Assembly (NCBI GenBank): GCA_003282865.1
Contig: QBYK01000011.1
Coordinates: 1 to 55,792, forward strand
DNA: 55,792 bases
DNA from: SAR116 cluster bacterium AG-325-I21
GTDB taxonomy: Bacteria > Pseudomonadota > Alphaproteobacteria > Puniceispirillales > Puniceispirillaceae
Direction: 5' to 3'
The position numbers were made by a program, and so were the translations under genes. Shown here piece after piece: positions 1 through 8,778 of the stretch. How positions within the stretch are numbered: position 1 is the stretch's first letter; the number at the start of each line of letters is the position of its first letter. The notes under the pieces are model-generated. The model saw only the letters and a program-made list of their open reading frames with translations, had not been told where the DNA came from and did no database searches.

Positions 1-266
1 CTAAGCTGCCGAGAGGCGCTCAGCGTATTGGCACCGCCAGCCCTTGTAAGAACGCCGCCTTTAGAATTGGCGATACGGTATTTGCCATTCAGGGACATCC
101 AGAGTTTGACGCTCCCTACACCGATGCGCTAATGAGTCTCTTGGAGGACCGCGCTGGCAAAAGCCACGTCAGAGCGGCTCGCAAATCATTATCAACACCG
201 CAAGATGGGCAACGAGTTGCCAACTGGATTCTAACCTTTTTCGCCAAACATAAGCCAGCCCGATGA
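1..266 (+). CDS. Class I glutamine amidotransferase, C-terminal fragment (gene starts before the window)
   Basis: Only the last 87 codons are present, read in the frame beginning at base 3 and ending at TGA 264-266. The motif QGHPEF near residue 40 carries the His and Glu of the Cys-His-Glu triad of class I glutamine amidotransferases. The nucleophile Cys would lie before the window edge. Enzymes of this class release ammonia from glutamine for a synthetase partner, or hydrolyse gamma-glutamyl compounds. The tail after the triad is short and ends in a lysine/arginine-rich stretch, as in stand-alone YfeJ-type or GuaA-like single-domain proteins. The next gene, a hydantoinase/oxoprolinase, starts 61 bases downstream on the same strand, so the two may be co-transcribed. 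The substrate cannot be deduced from this fragment. Confidence 0.75.
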   Translation, partial: KLPRGAQRIGTASPCKNAAFRIGDTVFAIQGHPEFDAPYTDALMSLLEDRAGKSHVRAARKSLSTPQDGQRVANWILTFFAKHKPAR

Positions 267-327
267 AAGCACGGATTGGTCAGATGCCTTACGTCACATC
301 AAACCGCAGAAAACGAGAACAACCAGA

Positions 328-2367
328 ATGTCACTTGTTATAGGCCTTGATACTGGCGGCACCTACACTGATGCCGCCATTTTTGACGTAGATCAAGGGG
401 TTGTGCGCACCACCGGCAAGGCGCTGACTACCCGCGAAGATCTATCAATTGGACTCGGTGTTGCCATTGCGAAGGTGCTGGCAGCCCATGATGGAACCCC
501 TGACGATATTCAGCTTATCTCGCTATCGACGACGCTTGCAACCAATGCTCTAGTTGAAGGGGTTGGTGGCCGGGTTGGCCTATTCATGATAGGTTTTGAC
601 GACGGCGCCCTTGAACGAGCAGATCTTGCTCGAGCATTGGGCCAAGATCCGATTCATTTCATCGCCGGCGGCCATAAACCTGATGGTGGTATTCAAGCAC
701 CGCTGGACATTGCCGCATTAAGCACTACAGCAAAGGCTTTAAAATTTGAAGTATCCGCCTTTGCTGTTGCCGGACATTTTGCTACCCGCAACCCACTTCA
801 TGAGACCGAAGCGCGAGATATTTTACGCAATATTACCGGCCTTCCCGTGACATGCAGCCATGAATTGTCATCCTCATTGGGCGGACCGCGGCGCGCGCTC
901 ACCGCGGTTTTGAATGCACGCTTGATCAACTTGCTCGACAGGCTGATCACCGCAACGCAGAGTATTATGACCCAGAATGGGCTGATGTGCCCGTTAATGG
1001 TGGTCAAGGGGGATGGATCACTATTACAGGCAGATTTCGCGCGCTCACGTCCGGTTGAAACGGTTTTATCAGGCCCCGCCGCCAGTCTCTCCGGGGCGGC
1101 ATTTCTTGCCGGTTCGAAAAGCGCCCTTATCGCCGATATCGGCGGTACCACAACCGATATTGCCTTTTTGCAAAACGGAACCCCACGACTAAAAAAAGAT
1201 GGTGCATTTGTTGGTGGGTGGCAAACCATGGTTGAAGCTGCCGAAATTCGTACGAGCGGGCTTGGCGGTGACAGTGAGGTTACGCCCCTTTTACGAGGCC
1301 GTTCAGGCGAGTTAACACTTGGTCCGCGCCGGGCGATACCTTTATCCCTAATAGCGTTGAAATGGCCGCAAATCAAAGATCATCTTAAGGCCCAACTTGC
1401 GCTTGCCATACCCATGTTAACCGACGCACGCTTTGTCTTTCCCATTATGCCTGATGGCATTCCAAAATGGCTGACCCGGTCTGAAATCAGGCTTGCTGAA
1501 AAGGCGCTTGCGTGCGGGCCAGTCCAGATTACAGATATTGCCACAACGCAGCTTGCGCTTCGAACTGTTGATCGGTTGATTGGCCGTGGCCTGCTTGGGC
1601 TTTGCAGCTTTACCCCTACTGATGCCGCTCATGTAATTGGTAAATTTAACGAATTTGACCGCGATGCAGCCGTACTTGGTGCAACATTAATGGCGCGGCA
1701 GCCAAATGGTAGCGGCGATGATATTGCCAATACCCCCTACCTCTTCGCCGAAATGACCCTTGCCGAACTGTATCGTCGATCAGCTCTTTCATTGATGGAT
1801 GCGGCATTCGCCCATGAGTTCGGCAGCGAAGCCGCAATCTCTGATTGCCCCATTCTTTCGCATTCATTTGGGCGACACAAGTCAACCAGCTCAATTGTTT
1901 CGATTGGGATGACGATAAATACTGAACTTGTTGCGCTTGGCGCTTCGGCGCCCACCCATTACCCACCTATTGCCAACGTGATTGGAGCCAAGTTGATAGT
2001 TCCCAATCATGCCGATGTTGCTGGTGCCATTGGTGCTGCCGCAGGCTCGGTTCGCCAGCGAGTAATGATCTCAATCACCCAGCCAGCCGAAGCTAAATTT
2101 CGCGTTCATTTGCCTGATGGCCCAGTTGATAAACTGAGTTTGAATGAAGCGCTATCATTGGCAAAGAGAACCGCAACAAAGCTCGCCAACAAACGCGCGA
2201 AAGATGCCGGGGCACAAACGGTGAGTGTTAACCTTGAAGAAGATATCAAGAGTGTACCGATTGCATCAAACTCAAATTTGTTTATCGAAGCTCTAATTTT
2301 TGCAACTGCTGAAGGTAGCCCCACCCAAAAAATTTACCCCAAAAGAGGTGAGCAACGACGTAAATAA
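328..2367 (+). CDS. Hydantoinase/oxoprolinase family protein (HyuA-like)
   Basis: This 679-residue protein begins with an ASKHA-type phosphate loop, GLDTGGTYTDAAIFD (residues 6-20). A second nucleotide-binding motif, ADIGGTTTDIA, lies near residue 269. Together they define the hydantoinase A/5-oxoprolinase superfamily, whose members use ATP to open cyclic amides such as hydantoins or 5-oxoproline in the cytoplasm. The length suits a stand-alone HyuA chain. The usual partner chain HyuB is not adjacent: the next downstream gene is a tRNA on the opposite strand. An amidotransferase gene ends just upstream. The ATG at 328 puts the phosphate loop at the very N terminus, which supports it as the start; the ribosome-binding site is weak. 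The substrate is unknown. Family confidence is high, enzyme identity low. Confidence 0.85.
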   Translation: MSLVIGLDTGGTYTDAAIFDVDQGVVRTTGKALTTREDLSIGLGVAIAKVLAAHDGTPDDIQLISLSTTLATNALVEGVGGRVGLFMIGFDDGALERADLARALGQDPIHFIAGGHKPDGGIQAPLDIAALSTTAKALKFEVSAFAVAGHFATRNPLHETEARDILRNITGLPVTCSHELSSSLGGPRRALTAVLNARLINLLDRLITATQSIMTQNGLMCPLMVVKGDGSLLQADFARSRPVETVLSGPAASLSGAAFLAGSKSALIADIGGTTTDIAFLQNGTPRLKKDGAFVGGWQTMVEAAEIRTSGLGGDSEVTPLLRGRSGELTLGPRRAIPLSLIALKWPQIKDHLKAQLALAIPMLTDARFVFPIMPDGIPKWLTRSEIRLAEKALACGPVQITDIATTQLALRTVDRLIGRGLLGLCSFTPTDAAHVIGKFNEFDRDAAVLGATLMARQPNGSGDDIANTPYLFAEMTLAELYRRSALSLMDAAFAHEFGSEAAISDCPILSHSFGRHKSTSSIVSIGMTINTELVALGASAPTHYPPIANVIGAKLIVPNHADVAGAIGAAAGSVRQRVMISITQPAEAKFRVHLPDGPVDKLSLNEALSLAKRTATKLANKRAKDAGAQTVSVNLEEDIKSVPIASNSNLFIEALIFATAEGSPTQKIYPKRGEQRRK

Positions 2368-2692
2368 TTGCTTCATCATATCGTAACCAGCCATAAATAC
2401 TTTATTTATTATACAGCTTCACTTGTTGCTGCGACTAGCCGTAAATGGAAAATTCTGAAAAAGTGAAAAAATTCTTTCCCTGAAAAAAGCTTGGGCGACA
2501 CCAAAAATTTCAGTTTAGCTGTCACATAAAGCGTTTTACTAGACAGCGGTTAGCTGACATTTTTACCGCGCACATCGAGTCATTAACCTATCTTCAGAGC
2601 AAGTAATTTGGCTGATCAACAGATCTAACCAGGGTTTGGACAATTAGGGTGTTTAATAACCGGTCACTGAAAGTGGTTTTAGGTGCAAAGGT
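2368..2692. other. Intergenic gap, no gene seen
   Basis: These 325 bases lie between the converging HyuA-like gene and the tRNA gene. The stretch is AT-rich with several A and T runs. No open frame with recognisable protein character was found on either strand. A weak imperfect hairpin around CACTGAAAGTG near 2665-2675 could help end tRNA transcription, but it lacks a convincing T-run. Confidence 0.5.
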
Positions 2693-2769
2693 TGGTGGGC
2701 CCGGCAGGACTCGAACCTGCAACAACACGGTTATGAGCCGTGGGTTCTAACCAATTGAACTACAGGCCC
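2693..2769 (-). tRNA. tRNA with CAT anticodon (probably tRNA-Ile2, possibly elongator tRNA-Met)
   Basis: Read on the minus strand, the 77 bases fold as a complete cloverleaf. The acceptor arm GGGCCTG pairs with CGGGCCC (one G-T pair). The D arm is GTTC/GAAC. The anticodon stem CACGG/CCGTG holds loop CTCATAA, the variable loop is five bases, and the T arm GCAGG/CCTGC holds TTCGAGT. The discriminator is A and the CCA end is encoded. A CAT anticodon fits initiator Met, elongator Met or the lysidine-modified Ile2. The paired first acceptor base pair argues against initiator. A position just downstream of rpoD recalls E. coli, where the Ile2 gene ileX lies close to rpoD, so Ile2 is preferred. A search for tRNA identity elements would settle it. 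Confidence 0.93.
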
Positions 2770-2856
2770 CCTATGGCGGCGTTTGCAACCAGACATGCGG
2801 ATCTCACCGCCCTACCCTTCATATGCCCCACGAAAAACGTGGTTGCTACAATACAA

Positions 2857-4887
2857 CTAGCTTTCAAGAAAGCTGCGCAATTTGCGGGATCGTGACGGAT
2901 GTTTAAGCTTGCGAAGCGCTTTCGCTTCAATTTGCCTGATCCGTTCACGGGTGACGCTAAATTGTTGACCGACTTCTTCCAAAGTATGATCAGTATTCAT
3001 ACCAATGCCGAATCGCATGCGCAACACTCGCTCTTCACGCGCAGTCAAACTAGCTAAAACTCGCGTGGTGGTCTCGCGCAGATTAGCATGAATAGCTGCA
3101 TCAAGTGGCTGTACCGCATTTTTGTCTTCAATAAAATCCCCAAGATGGCTGTCTTCTTCATCCCCGATGGGCGTTTCAAGGCTAATTGGCTCTTTTGCTA
3201 TTTTTAGGACCTTGCGCACCTTGTCAATCGGCATCGACAGCTTTTCAGCCAGTTCTTCTGGGGTTGGTTCACGTCCAATTTCATGAAGCATTTGCCTTGA
3301 TGTTCTCACGAGCTTGTTAATTGTTTCAATCATGTGAACCGGGATTCGAATGGTTCTGGCCTGGTCAGCAATTGACCGAGTTATTGCTTGTCTGATCCAC
3401 CAAGTCGCATATGTCGAAAATTTATAGCCGCGGCGATATTCAAACTTATCCACAGCTTTCATCAGGCCAATGTTTCCCTCTTGAATCAAGTCGAGGAATT
3501 GTAGGCCTCTGTTTGTGTATTTTTTAGCGATCGAAATAACAAGACGCAAATTTGCTTCTACCATTTCCTTTTTTGCGCGTGCTGCCTCGCGTCGACCACG
3601 CTGAATAGTCTGAGTAACCTCGCGGAATTCAGGCATGGAAAGGCCAATATCATCAACGACAAGTTTCACTTTATCGCGTAGTTCAGAGATTTCATCAGAG
3701 CCGTTTGCGAGCAACTTTTTCCACGCCTTCGTGTTAAAATGGCTTCCGGGCCATTCTTCACAAATCTCACGCCCAGTCCAAGCATCTAAAATCTGTGATC
3801 TAGAAACGCCATTATCAGTGCCGAGGCGCATCAACCGCCCTTCAACCTGAGTAACATGCCGGTTCAAGGTAAATAGCTGTTCACTGAGCACGTCGATCCT
3901 ATTGGAGTTGAGCAAAATCCCTTCCATCAGTTCGCAAAGTTTTATCTTGATCCCAAAATGCGCGGTTTCGTTATTTGCAATCAGCGCCTGCTCTTTTGAC
4001 ATCCGAGAAAGGCGGCGCCCTTGGCTTTTCTCAAAAATCTTATACGTAACACTTATTTCATCAAGAAGCGCCATAACATCATCACGAATCGAGTCTTCTA
4101 ACGCGGCCAAAGAGAGGTTTAGTTCATCGTTTTCATCGTTGTCACTGTGCGAGTCGCGAGTTGAGGTATCGGTATCGCTATCGCCACTCTCGTCATCTTC
4201 ATCTTTATCTTGCTCTTCCTCTTCGTCTTCATCTTCCCTCAGTTCGTCTTCTGGCACATCATCCTTTAAATCGTCATCGTGGATATCATCACCAAGCGGG
4301 CCCAGTGTAGTTTGATCAATAAGTGGATTGCCATTGATTTTGGCATAAGTTGCCTCAAGATCAATGATATCGCGCAACGGCACAACGCCGTCAGCGATCT
4401 GATCACGCCAATGGAGTAGCGCCCGAATAGTCAGAGGCGATTCGCAAATTCCGCCAATCATCATTTCGCGACCAGCCTCAATGCGTTTTGCAATAGAAAT
4501 TTCACCCTCGCGAGAAAGCAATTCAACACTACCCATCTCACGTAAGTACATGCGAACAGGGTCATCGGTGCCAGAAACATCACTGTCAGATAAGTTGCCT
4601 GCGGCACGACCATCTTCGCCATTTTCGTCATCGCCGACACCCTCGGCGCTATCAACGACCGAAACGCCCATCTCACTTAGAGATGACATAAAATCATCAA
4701 TTTGCTCAGATGTGTATTCCTCAGCCGGTAATGCAGCATTCAACTCGTCGTGCGTAACAAAACCCCGCTCCTTGCCAAGTTTCATCAACGTTTTGATGGT
4801 CTGTTGGGCCGCATCCAGGCTGGAGTTTTCGGCAGCTTCTGGGGTATTTTGCTCTGCCTCCGTTTGTTTTTTTGCTTTACTGGCCAT
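2857..4887 (-). CDS. rpoD: RNA polymerase primary sigma factor RpoD (sigma-70)
   Basis: The housekeeping sigma factor directs RNA polymerase to -10/-35 promoters. The 676-residue protein has region 1.1 at the N terminus and region 1.2 ([12 protein letters not shown]). Regions 2.1-2.4 include [20 protein letters not shown] and the -10-binding segment [17 protein letters not shown]. Region 4.2 ends [19 protein letters not shown]. Between regions 1.2 and 2 lies the proteobacterial non-conserved insert, here with a run of about 55 mostly acidic residues (about 200-255). The ATG at 4887 (MASKAKKQ) is preferred; an in-frame start at 4932 would add 15 residues. The gene follows dnaG on the same strand after a 141-base gap, the classic macromolecular-synthesis order, and is followed by a tRNA. 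Confidence 0.98.
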   Translation of the reverse strand: MASKAKKQTEAEQNTPEAAENSSLDAAQQTIKTLMKLGKERGFVTHDELNAALPAEEYTSEQIDDFMSSLSEMGVSVVDSAEGVGDDENGEDGRAAGNLSDSDVSGTDDPVRMYLREMGSVELLSREGEISIAKRIEAGREMMIGGICESPLTIRALLHWRDQIADGVVPLRDIIDLEATYAKINGNPLIDQTTLGPLGDDIHDDDLKDDVPEDELREDEDEEEEQDKDEDDESGDSDTDTSTRDSHSDNDENDELNLSLAALEDSIRDDVMALLDEISVTYKIFEKSQGRRLSRMSKEQALIANNETAHFGIKIKLCELMEGILLNSNRIDVLSEQLFTLNRHVTQVEGRLMRLGTDNGVSRSQILDAWTGREICEEWPGSHFNTKAWKKLLANGSDEISELRDKVKLVVDDIGLSMPEFREVTQTIQRGRREAARAKKEMVEANLRLVISIAKKYTNRGLQFLDLIQEGNIGLMKAVDKFEYRRGYKFSTYATWWIRQAITRSIADQARTIRIPVHMIETINKLVRTSRQMLHEIGREPTPEELAEKLSMPIDKVRKVLKIAKEPISLETPIGDEEDSHLGDFIEDKNAVQPLDAAIHANLRETTTRVLASLTAREERVLRMRFGIGMNTDHTLEEVGQQFSVTRERIRQIEAKALRKLKHPSRSRKLRSFLES

Positions 4888-5028
4888 CGAGAAGCTCACG
4901 TTACTATTCGGAATTGCGCGCTGCCGGACCATATTTGCGCGGACTTTGCGGAGTTTGCGCGGGTTGCATCAAAATGTTTTGCTTGCAGTTCTTCGCAAAA
5001 TTTCGGGCATCCGTCCGGGAACAGTCCC

Positions 5029-6711
5029 TTATCGCTTTTTGGAGCCGACATTCGAAAACAATCCAGACCTACCGTCAACAAGCTCAAGAAGTTCTTCAAC
5101 ATAATGCGCCGCTTTTTCCGTTGATATGTTGACCGGATCGAACGGCAATCTGGCTTTCATATCATCTCCCGTCAATGACGCCAGAACGTCATCCAATTTC
5201 AAACTCTTTAGATGATCCCTTATGGCTACCACGTCAAGGTCTGGATCGCGGATTACAGCATCAATAAGTGCTTTTTTTAGGCTTTCCAGCTTTTTATCCC
5301 CAGAATCAAGCATTGATAAAGCCTCAAAATTGGCTGAAACCATGGTAGGATGAGCTAACAGGAGAGCCACCAAGGCTCGATGCCGATTCACCAAACCAGT
5401 TCGTGGTCGCTGCGCACGGCGCGGGACAAACATTGATGCAACACCGCGGGTTTGGTTACGCATCAGAATGATTCGGCTTTCAATCTCATCACCATAGGCG
5501 CTGCGCACCTGATTATTTCCTATACTACGCACATGACTGCGCAAAGCCTGCCAAAATTGTGCTCGGGTTTCTGGCTGGCTTAACTCGTATTTGCTCTGCA
5601 GACTCTCCCACAAGGTATCGATAAGAGATCTTGCAGTGGAAACAACCCTACGAAATTCGTCGGGACCAGACGCCTCGATGAGATCATCTGGATCCTTTCC
5701 ATTGGGCAAAACCGCCAGTCGGACTGACCGCCCCGGTTCAAGTAATGGTAAAATCCGCTCTAGTGCGCGTATTTGCGCGCGCTGCCCAGCCGCATCTCCA
5801 TCAAAACACAGCACTGGTTCGCTGTGTAACTTCCATAATAATAAAATCTGTTCCGGAGTTAATGCTGTCCCCAGCGGCGCAACAGCCGCCGCAACACCAC
5901 TTTTATGAATTGCGATCACATCCATGTAGCCCTCTACGACCACCAAAGGCAAATTGCGCCGCAAGCCCTCACGGGCCTGAACCCAGCCATATAACACCGA
6001 TTTTTTTGAAAAAGTTGGTCCTTCACCCGAGTTTAGATATTTCGGCTGAACTTCACCGAGTGAGCGCGCACCAAAAGCAATAATTTTGCCCGTTCGACTT
6101 TCAATTGGAAACATAACCCGGTCACGAAAATAATCATAGACGCTACCATCGCGATCTGATTTGCCTGCCACGCCTGCTGCTAACATATCATCATCAGAAA
6201 AGCCCTTAGACTTAAGGGCTTCTCGAAGTCCGTTACGAGGCGAGTAGCCGATCCGATAGGTTTTGATGATGGTAGAATTTAGCCCGCGTTGTTTTAGATA
6301 GCGAGTTGCATTTCGTCCACCTTCCAGTCGCAGCGCTGCTTCGAAAAACAACGCTGTTTCTTCCAGGATATCCAGAACAGTTTTGCGTTGAAGTGATGCC
6401 GCAGGATTTTGCGGGGCGCTGTGAGGTACAGTTAGGCCAGCCATTTCGGCCAGCCGTTCAACTGCTTCCATAAATTCCAGCCCTTCGGTTTCGCGAAGAA
6501 AAGAAATGGCATCGCCATGAACACCACAACCAAAACAGTGATAAAATCCATCATCATCGACCACCGAGAAAGAGGGCGTTTTTTCAGCATGGAACGGGCA
6601 CAGCCCGCTGTGGCGGCGGCCTTTTCGCACAAGTTTAACGCGACGGCCAATTACGTCCGATAGCGGTACACGCTGACGAAGATCTTCAATAAATTCGGGT
6701 GGCACCGCCAT
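5029..6711 (-). CDS. dnaG: DNA primase DnaG
   Basis: DnaG makes the RNA primers for replication. The 560-residue translation shows the CHC2 zinc ribbon (C38, H41, C59, C62, within GLCPFHAEKTPSFS and YHCFGC), then the catalytic TOPRIM core. The TOPRIM acidic motifs are VVVEGYMDVI and LCFDGDAAGQRA. The C-terminal helicase-interacting part is short, making the protein smaller than many alphaproteobacterial primases of about 600-650 residues. The ATG at 6711 has GGAG nine bases upstream (6721-6724); a GTG immediately before it (6714) is a weaker alternative. The gene lies between yqeY and rpoD on the same strand. A hairpin in the leader (6737-6751) may influence expression. Confidence 0.97.
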   Translation of the reverse strand: MAVPPEFIEDLRQRVPLSDVIGRRVKLVRKGRRHSGLCPFHAEKTPSFSVVDDDGFYHCFGCGVHGDAISFLRETEGLEFMEAVERLAEMAGLTVPHSAPQNPAASLQRKTVLDILEETALFFEAALRLEGGRNATRYLKQRGLNSTIIKTYRIGYSPRNGLREALKSKGFSDDDMLAAGVAGKSDRDGSVYDYFRDRVMFPIESRTGKIIAFGARSLGEVQPKYLNSGEGPTFSKKSVLYGWVQAREGLRRNLPLVVVEGYMDVIAIHKSGVAAAVAPLGTALTPEQILLLWKLHSEPVLCFDGDAAGQRAQIRALERILPLLEPGRSVRLAVLPNGKDPDDLIEASGPDEFRRVVSTARSLIDTLWESLQSKYELSQPETRAQFWQALRSHVRSIGNNQVRSAYGDEIESRIILMRNQTRGVASMFVPRRAQRPRTGLVNRHRALVALLLAHPTMVSANFEALSMLDSGDKKLESLKKALIDAVIRDPDLDVVAIRDHLKSLKLDDVLASLTGDDMKARLPFDPVNISTEKAAHYVEELLELVDGRSGLFSNVGSKKR

Positions 6712-6736
6712 CACCTAAATCTCCGCTGGACAATTA

Positions 6737-6758
6737 CGGTCAAAGTGACCGCTTTTTT
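6737..6758. promoter_or_regulatory. Hairpin with T-run in the yqeY-dnaG spacer
   Basis: CGGTCA-AAG-TGACCG (6737-6751) is a perfect 6-bp stem followed on the plus strand by C and six T. As a terminator it would act on plus-strand transcription, but no plus gene leads into it. On the minus strand it sits in the dnaG leader just upstream of the ribosome-binding site. A related CGGTCA lies at about 6770-6775. The role is unclear: operator, attenuator or antisense terminator. Confidence 0.35.
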
Positions 6759-6923
6759 CAAATTGAATGTCGGTCACACTGTCACCGCTATGTGATCATT
6801 TGCCATCTCAGACAGCAACCTAAAAAAAAGACATAGGTTCGTATATATCTGATGATGATCAACCCTCAGTCTTGGCAATGCGCGTCTCTAACCACAAATG
6901 ACGATCGGGTCAGTAATACCTTC

Positions 6924-7394
6924 TTATTTCCCCTGGTCTACGGACATCAGAGCTGCTTTGACTGCCTGGCTCGCGGCGGAAAAATCCATTTGCCCGGCAT
7001 AATTACTTTTCAAGAAGCCCATTACCTGCCCCATGTCCTTTACTGACTTGGCTTCGGCCTGGTCAATCGCACTAGCAATTGCAACCTGCATTTCCTCATC
7101 ATTTAACTGGGTAGGCAAAAAACCCTTGATGATGGCTATTTCTGCCTCTTCGGCCTCAGCAAGTTCCGGCCGGTCCCCATCGCGGTAAATTCTCGCCGAT
7201 TCGTTCCTTTGCTTTATCATCGTCTGCAACAACCCTAGAATGTCGTCGTCACTAATTCCATCAGGATTGCCATTACCCCGCGCGGCGATGTCGCGGTCTT
7301 TCAGCGCAGCCATGATCAACCGCATTGTACTCAGAGCCGCCTGATCTTTGTTCTTTAAAGCTTGCTTCATTGCTGCTGAAATATTATCGCGCAT
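6924..7394 (-). CDS. yqeY: GatB/YqeY domain protein
   Basis: This 156-residue protein matches the YqeY family throughout. It starts MRDNISAAMKQALKNKD, contains LSTMRLIMAALKDRDI, and has the acidic EAEEAEIAIIKGFLPTQL and the late motif KDMGQVMGFLK. YqeY resembles the tail domain of GatB, the tRNA-dependent amidotransferase subunit. It probably touches tRNA or amidated aminoacyl-tRNA, but its exact role is not established. The ATG at 7394 is preferred; an in-frame TTG at 7415 would add seven residues. The gene is divergent from carA and leads into dnaG and rpoD on the minus strand, a common alphaproteobacterial order. Confidence 0.93.
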   Translation of the reverse strand: MRDNISAAMKQALKNKDQAALSTMRLIMAALKDRDIAARGNGNPDGISDDDILGLLQTMIKQRNESARIYRDGDRPELAEAEEAEIAIIKGFLPTQLNDEEMQVAIASAIDQAEAKSVKDMGQVMGFLKSNYAGQMDFSAASQAVKAALMSVDQGK

Positions 7395-7493
7395 GACACT
7401 ATGATCCCCTACCAAAAAATTTGCGTACGCAATGTTATGAACGTCGCGCTTTTACGCCACTAAAGCAAAAGCTGCAAGCCCTTCTGCTGTGGC

Positions 7494-7522
7494 TTGACCA
7501 TTTGCGCCCTGTCGGGTAAGAC
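7494..7522 (+). promoter_or_regulatory. Candidate sigma-70 promoter for carA
   Basis: TTGACC (7494-7499) is followed after 17 bases by TAAGAC (7517-7522). The -35 matches consensus at five of six positions and the -10 at three of six. It would give a leader of roughly 55 bases before the carA ATG. A 6-bp stem (CAAGCC/GGCTTG, 7475-7496) overlaps its left edge. This is inferred from sequence only. Confidence 0.35.
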
Positions 7523-7583
7523 AGCAACCGCCGATTATCTTTCAAGTGTAAGATTATTTTTCTATGAAGGAAAAAGGGATCAC

Positions 7584-8777
7584 ATGGGGCAGAAAAAACA
7601 GTCTGACCAGTATTTTTCTGCGCTCCGCGCGAACGGGAGCAACCCGACAGCAGCCCTCGTTTTAGAGGATGGATCAGTCTTTACCGGTCACGGTTTCGGT
7701 GCCGCAGCCGCCTATGCCGGAGAAATTTGCTTCAATACATCAATGACCGGATATCAGGAAATCCTCACCGACCCGTCATATGCTGGACAAATTATCACTT
7801 TTACTTTTCCTCACATTGGCAATGTTGGCATTAATGATCAAGATTTTGAAACAGACACTCCGGCAGCGCTGGGATTAATCGTTCGTCAACCCGTCACCAA
7901 TCCGGCAAGCTGGCGGGCTACCAGTGATCTGGATAGCTGGCTCAAGACTCACAATGTGCCCGGTATTAGCGGCATTGATACACGTGCCTTAACCCGTCGC
8001 ATCCGCACTCTGGGGGCGCCTCGCGGAACGTTGTGTCATGCGCCTGAAGGGGCTATTGACTTTGACGCTTTGCGCGAAAAAGCGGTCGGATGGTCGGGCC
8101 TAGCGCATATGGATCTGACGGGTGAGGTTACTTGTGATATCGCACATGATTGGCGACAAGGCAGCTGGCTAATGGATGGGTCCGTCCACCGAAGAACAGC
8201 GTCAGAATATAAAGTTATTGCTGTTGATTTTGGCTGTAAACATAATATTTTGCGCTGTCTTGTGGATGTGGGATGCGCGGTTCATGTGGTGCCGTCTAAA
8301 ACCACCGCTGATGAGATTTTAGCCCTACAGCCCGATGGCGTGTTTCTATCCAATGGCCCCGGCGATCCGGCGGCAACTGCTTCCCATGCCGGACCACATA
8401 TTGCCAAACTGATTGATGCGAATATACCGATATTCGGCATTTGTATTGGCCATCAATTGATGGCACTGGCGCTTGGCGCCAAAACACACAAAATGGACCG
8501 TGGTCATCGCGGTGCCAATCATCCAGTAAAAGATCTTGAAACTGGCAAAATTGAAATCACTAGCCAAAATCACGGATTTGTGGTGGACCCTAGTAGCCTT
8601 CCCGATAACCTCATTGTATCGCATACCTCGTTATTTGATCAGTCGATTGAAGGGCTGCGTCACACCAGCAAACCGGCGTTTTGTGTCCAATATCACCCAG
8701 AATCATCACCTGGACCGCATGACTCACGCTACCTGTTTGAGTGCTTCACCGATTTAATGAAAAAAACGAGAGTCTGA
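7584..8777 (+). CDS. carA: Carbamoyl-phosphate synthase small (glutaminase) subunit CarA
   Basis: CarA hydrolyses glutamine and channels ammonia to CarB for carbamoyl phosphate, feeding pyrimidine and arginine synthesis. The 397-residue chain has the CPSase small-chain N-terminal domain ([33 protein letters not shown]). A class I amidotransferase domain follows, with nucleophile Cys in [15 protein letters not shown] and the His-Glu pair in YHPESSPGP. The ATG at 7584 is chosen because it follows a purine-rich ribosome-binding site (AAGGAAAAAGGG) and gives the usual family start. An in-frame ATG at 7494 would add an unconvincing 30 residues. carB begins one base after the stop codon, indicating translational coupling. 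Confidence 0.97.
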   Translation: MGQKKQSDQYFSALRANGSNPTAALVLEDGSVFTGHGFGAAAAYAGEICFNTSMTGYQEILTDPSYAGQIITFTFPHIGNVGINDQDFETDTPAALGLIVRQPVTNPASWRATSDLDSWLKTHNVPGISGIDTRALTRRIRTLGAPRGTLCHAPEGAIDFDALREKAVGWSGLAHMDLTGEVTCDIAHDWRQGSWLMDGSVHRRTASEYKVIAVDFGCKHNILRCLVDVGCAVHVVPSKTTADEILALQPDGVFLSNGPGDPAATASHAGPHIAKLIDANIPIFGICIGHQLMALALGAKTHKMDRGHRGANHPVKDLETGKIEITSQNHGFVVDPSSLPDNLIVSHTSLFDQSIEGLRHTSKPAFCVQYHPESSPGPHDSRYLFECFTDLMKKTRV

Positions 8778-8778
8778 T

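Noticed and set aside
1300-1313. 14-base match CGTTCAGGCGAGTT shared with 32570-32583
   Set aside because: One copy is inside a coding region and the other in a promoter region; no flanking similarity, so it is probably chance.
2828-2842. Hairpin CCACG-AAAAA-CGTGG between rpoD and the tRNA gene as a terminator
   Set aside because: Stem of only five pairs with no T-run on either side; rpoD may simply read through into the tRNA.
3902-4315. Plus-strand open frame very rich in serine
   Set aside because: It is the reverse complement of the acidic Asp/Glu tract in rpoD; the composition is a by-product of that gene.
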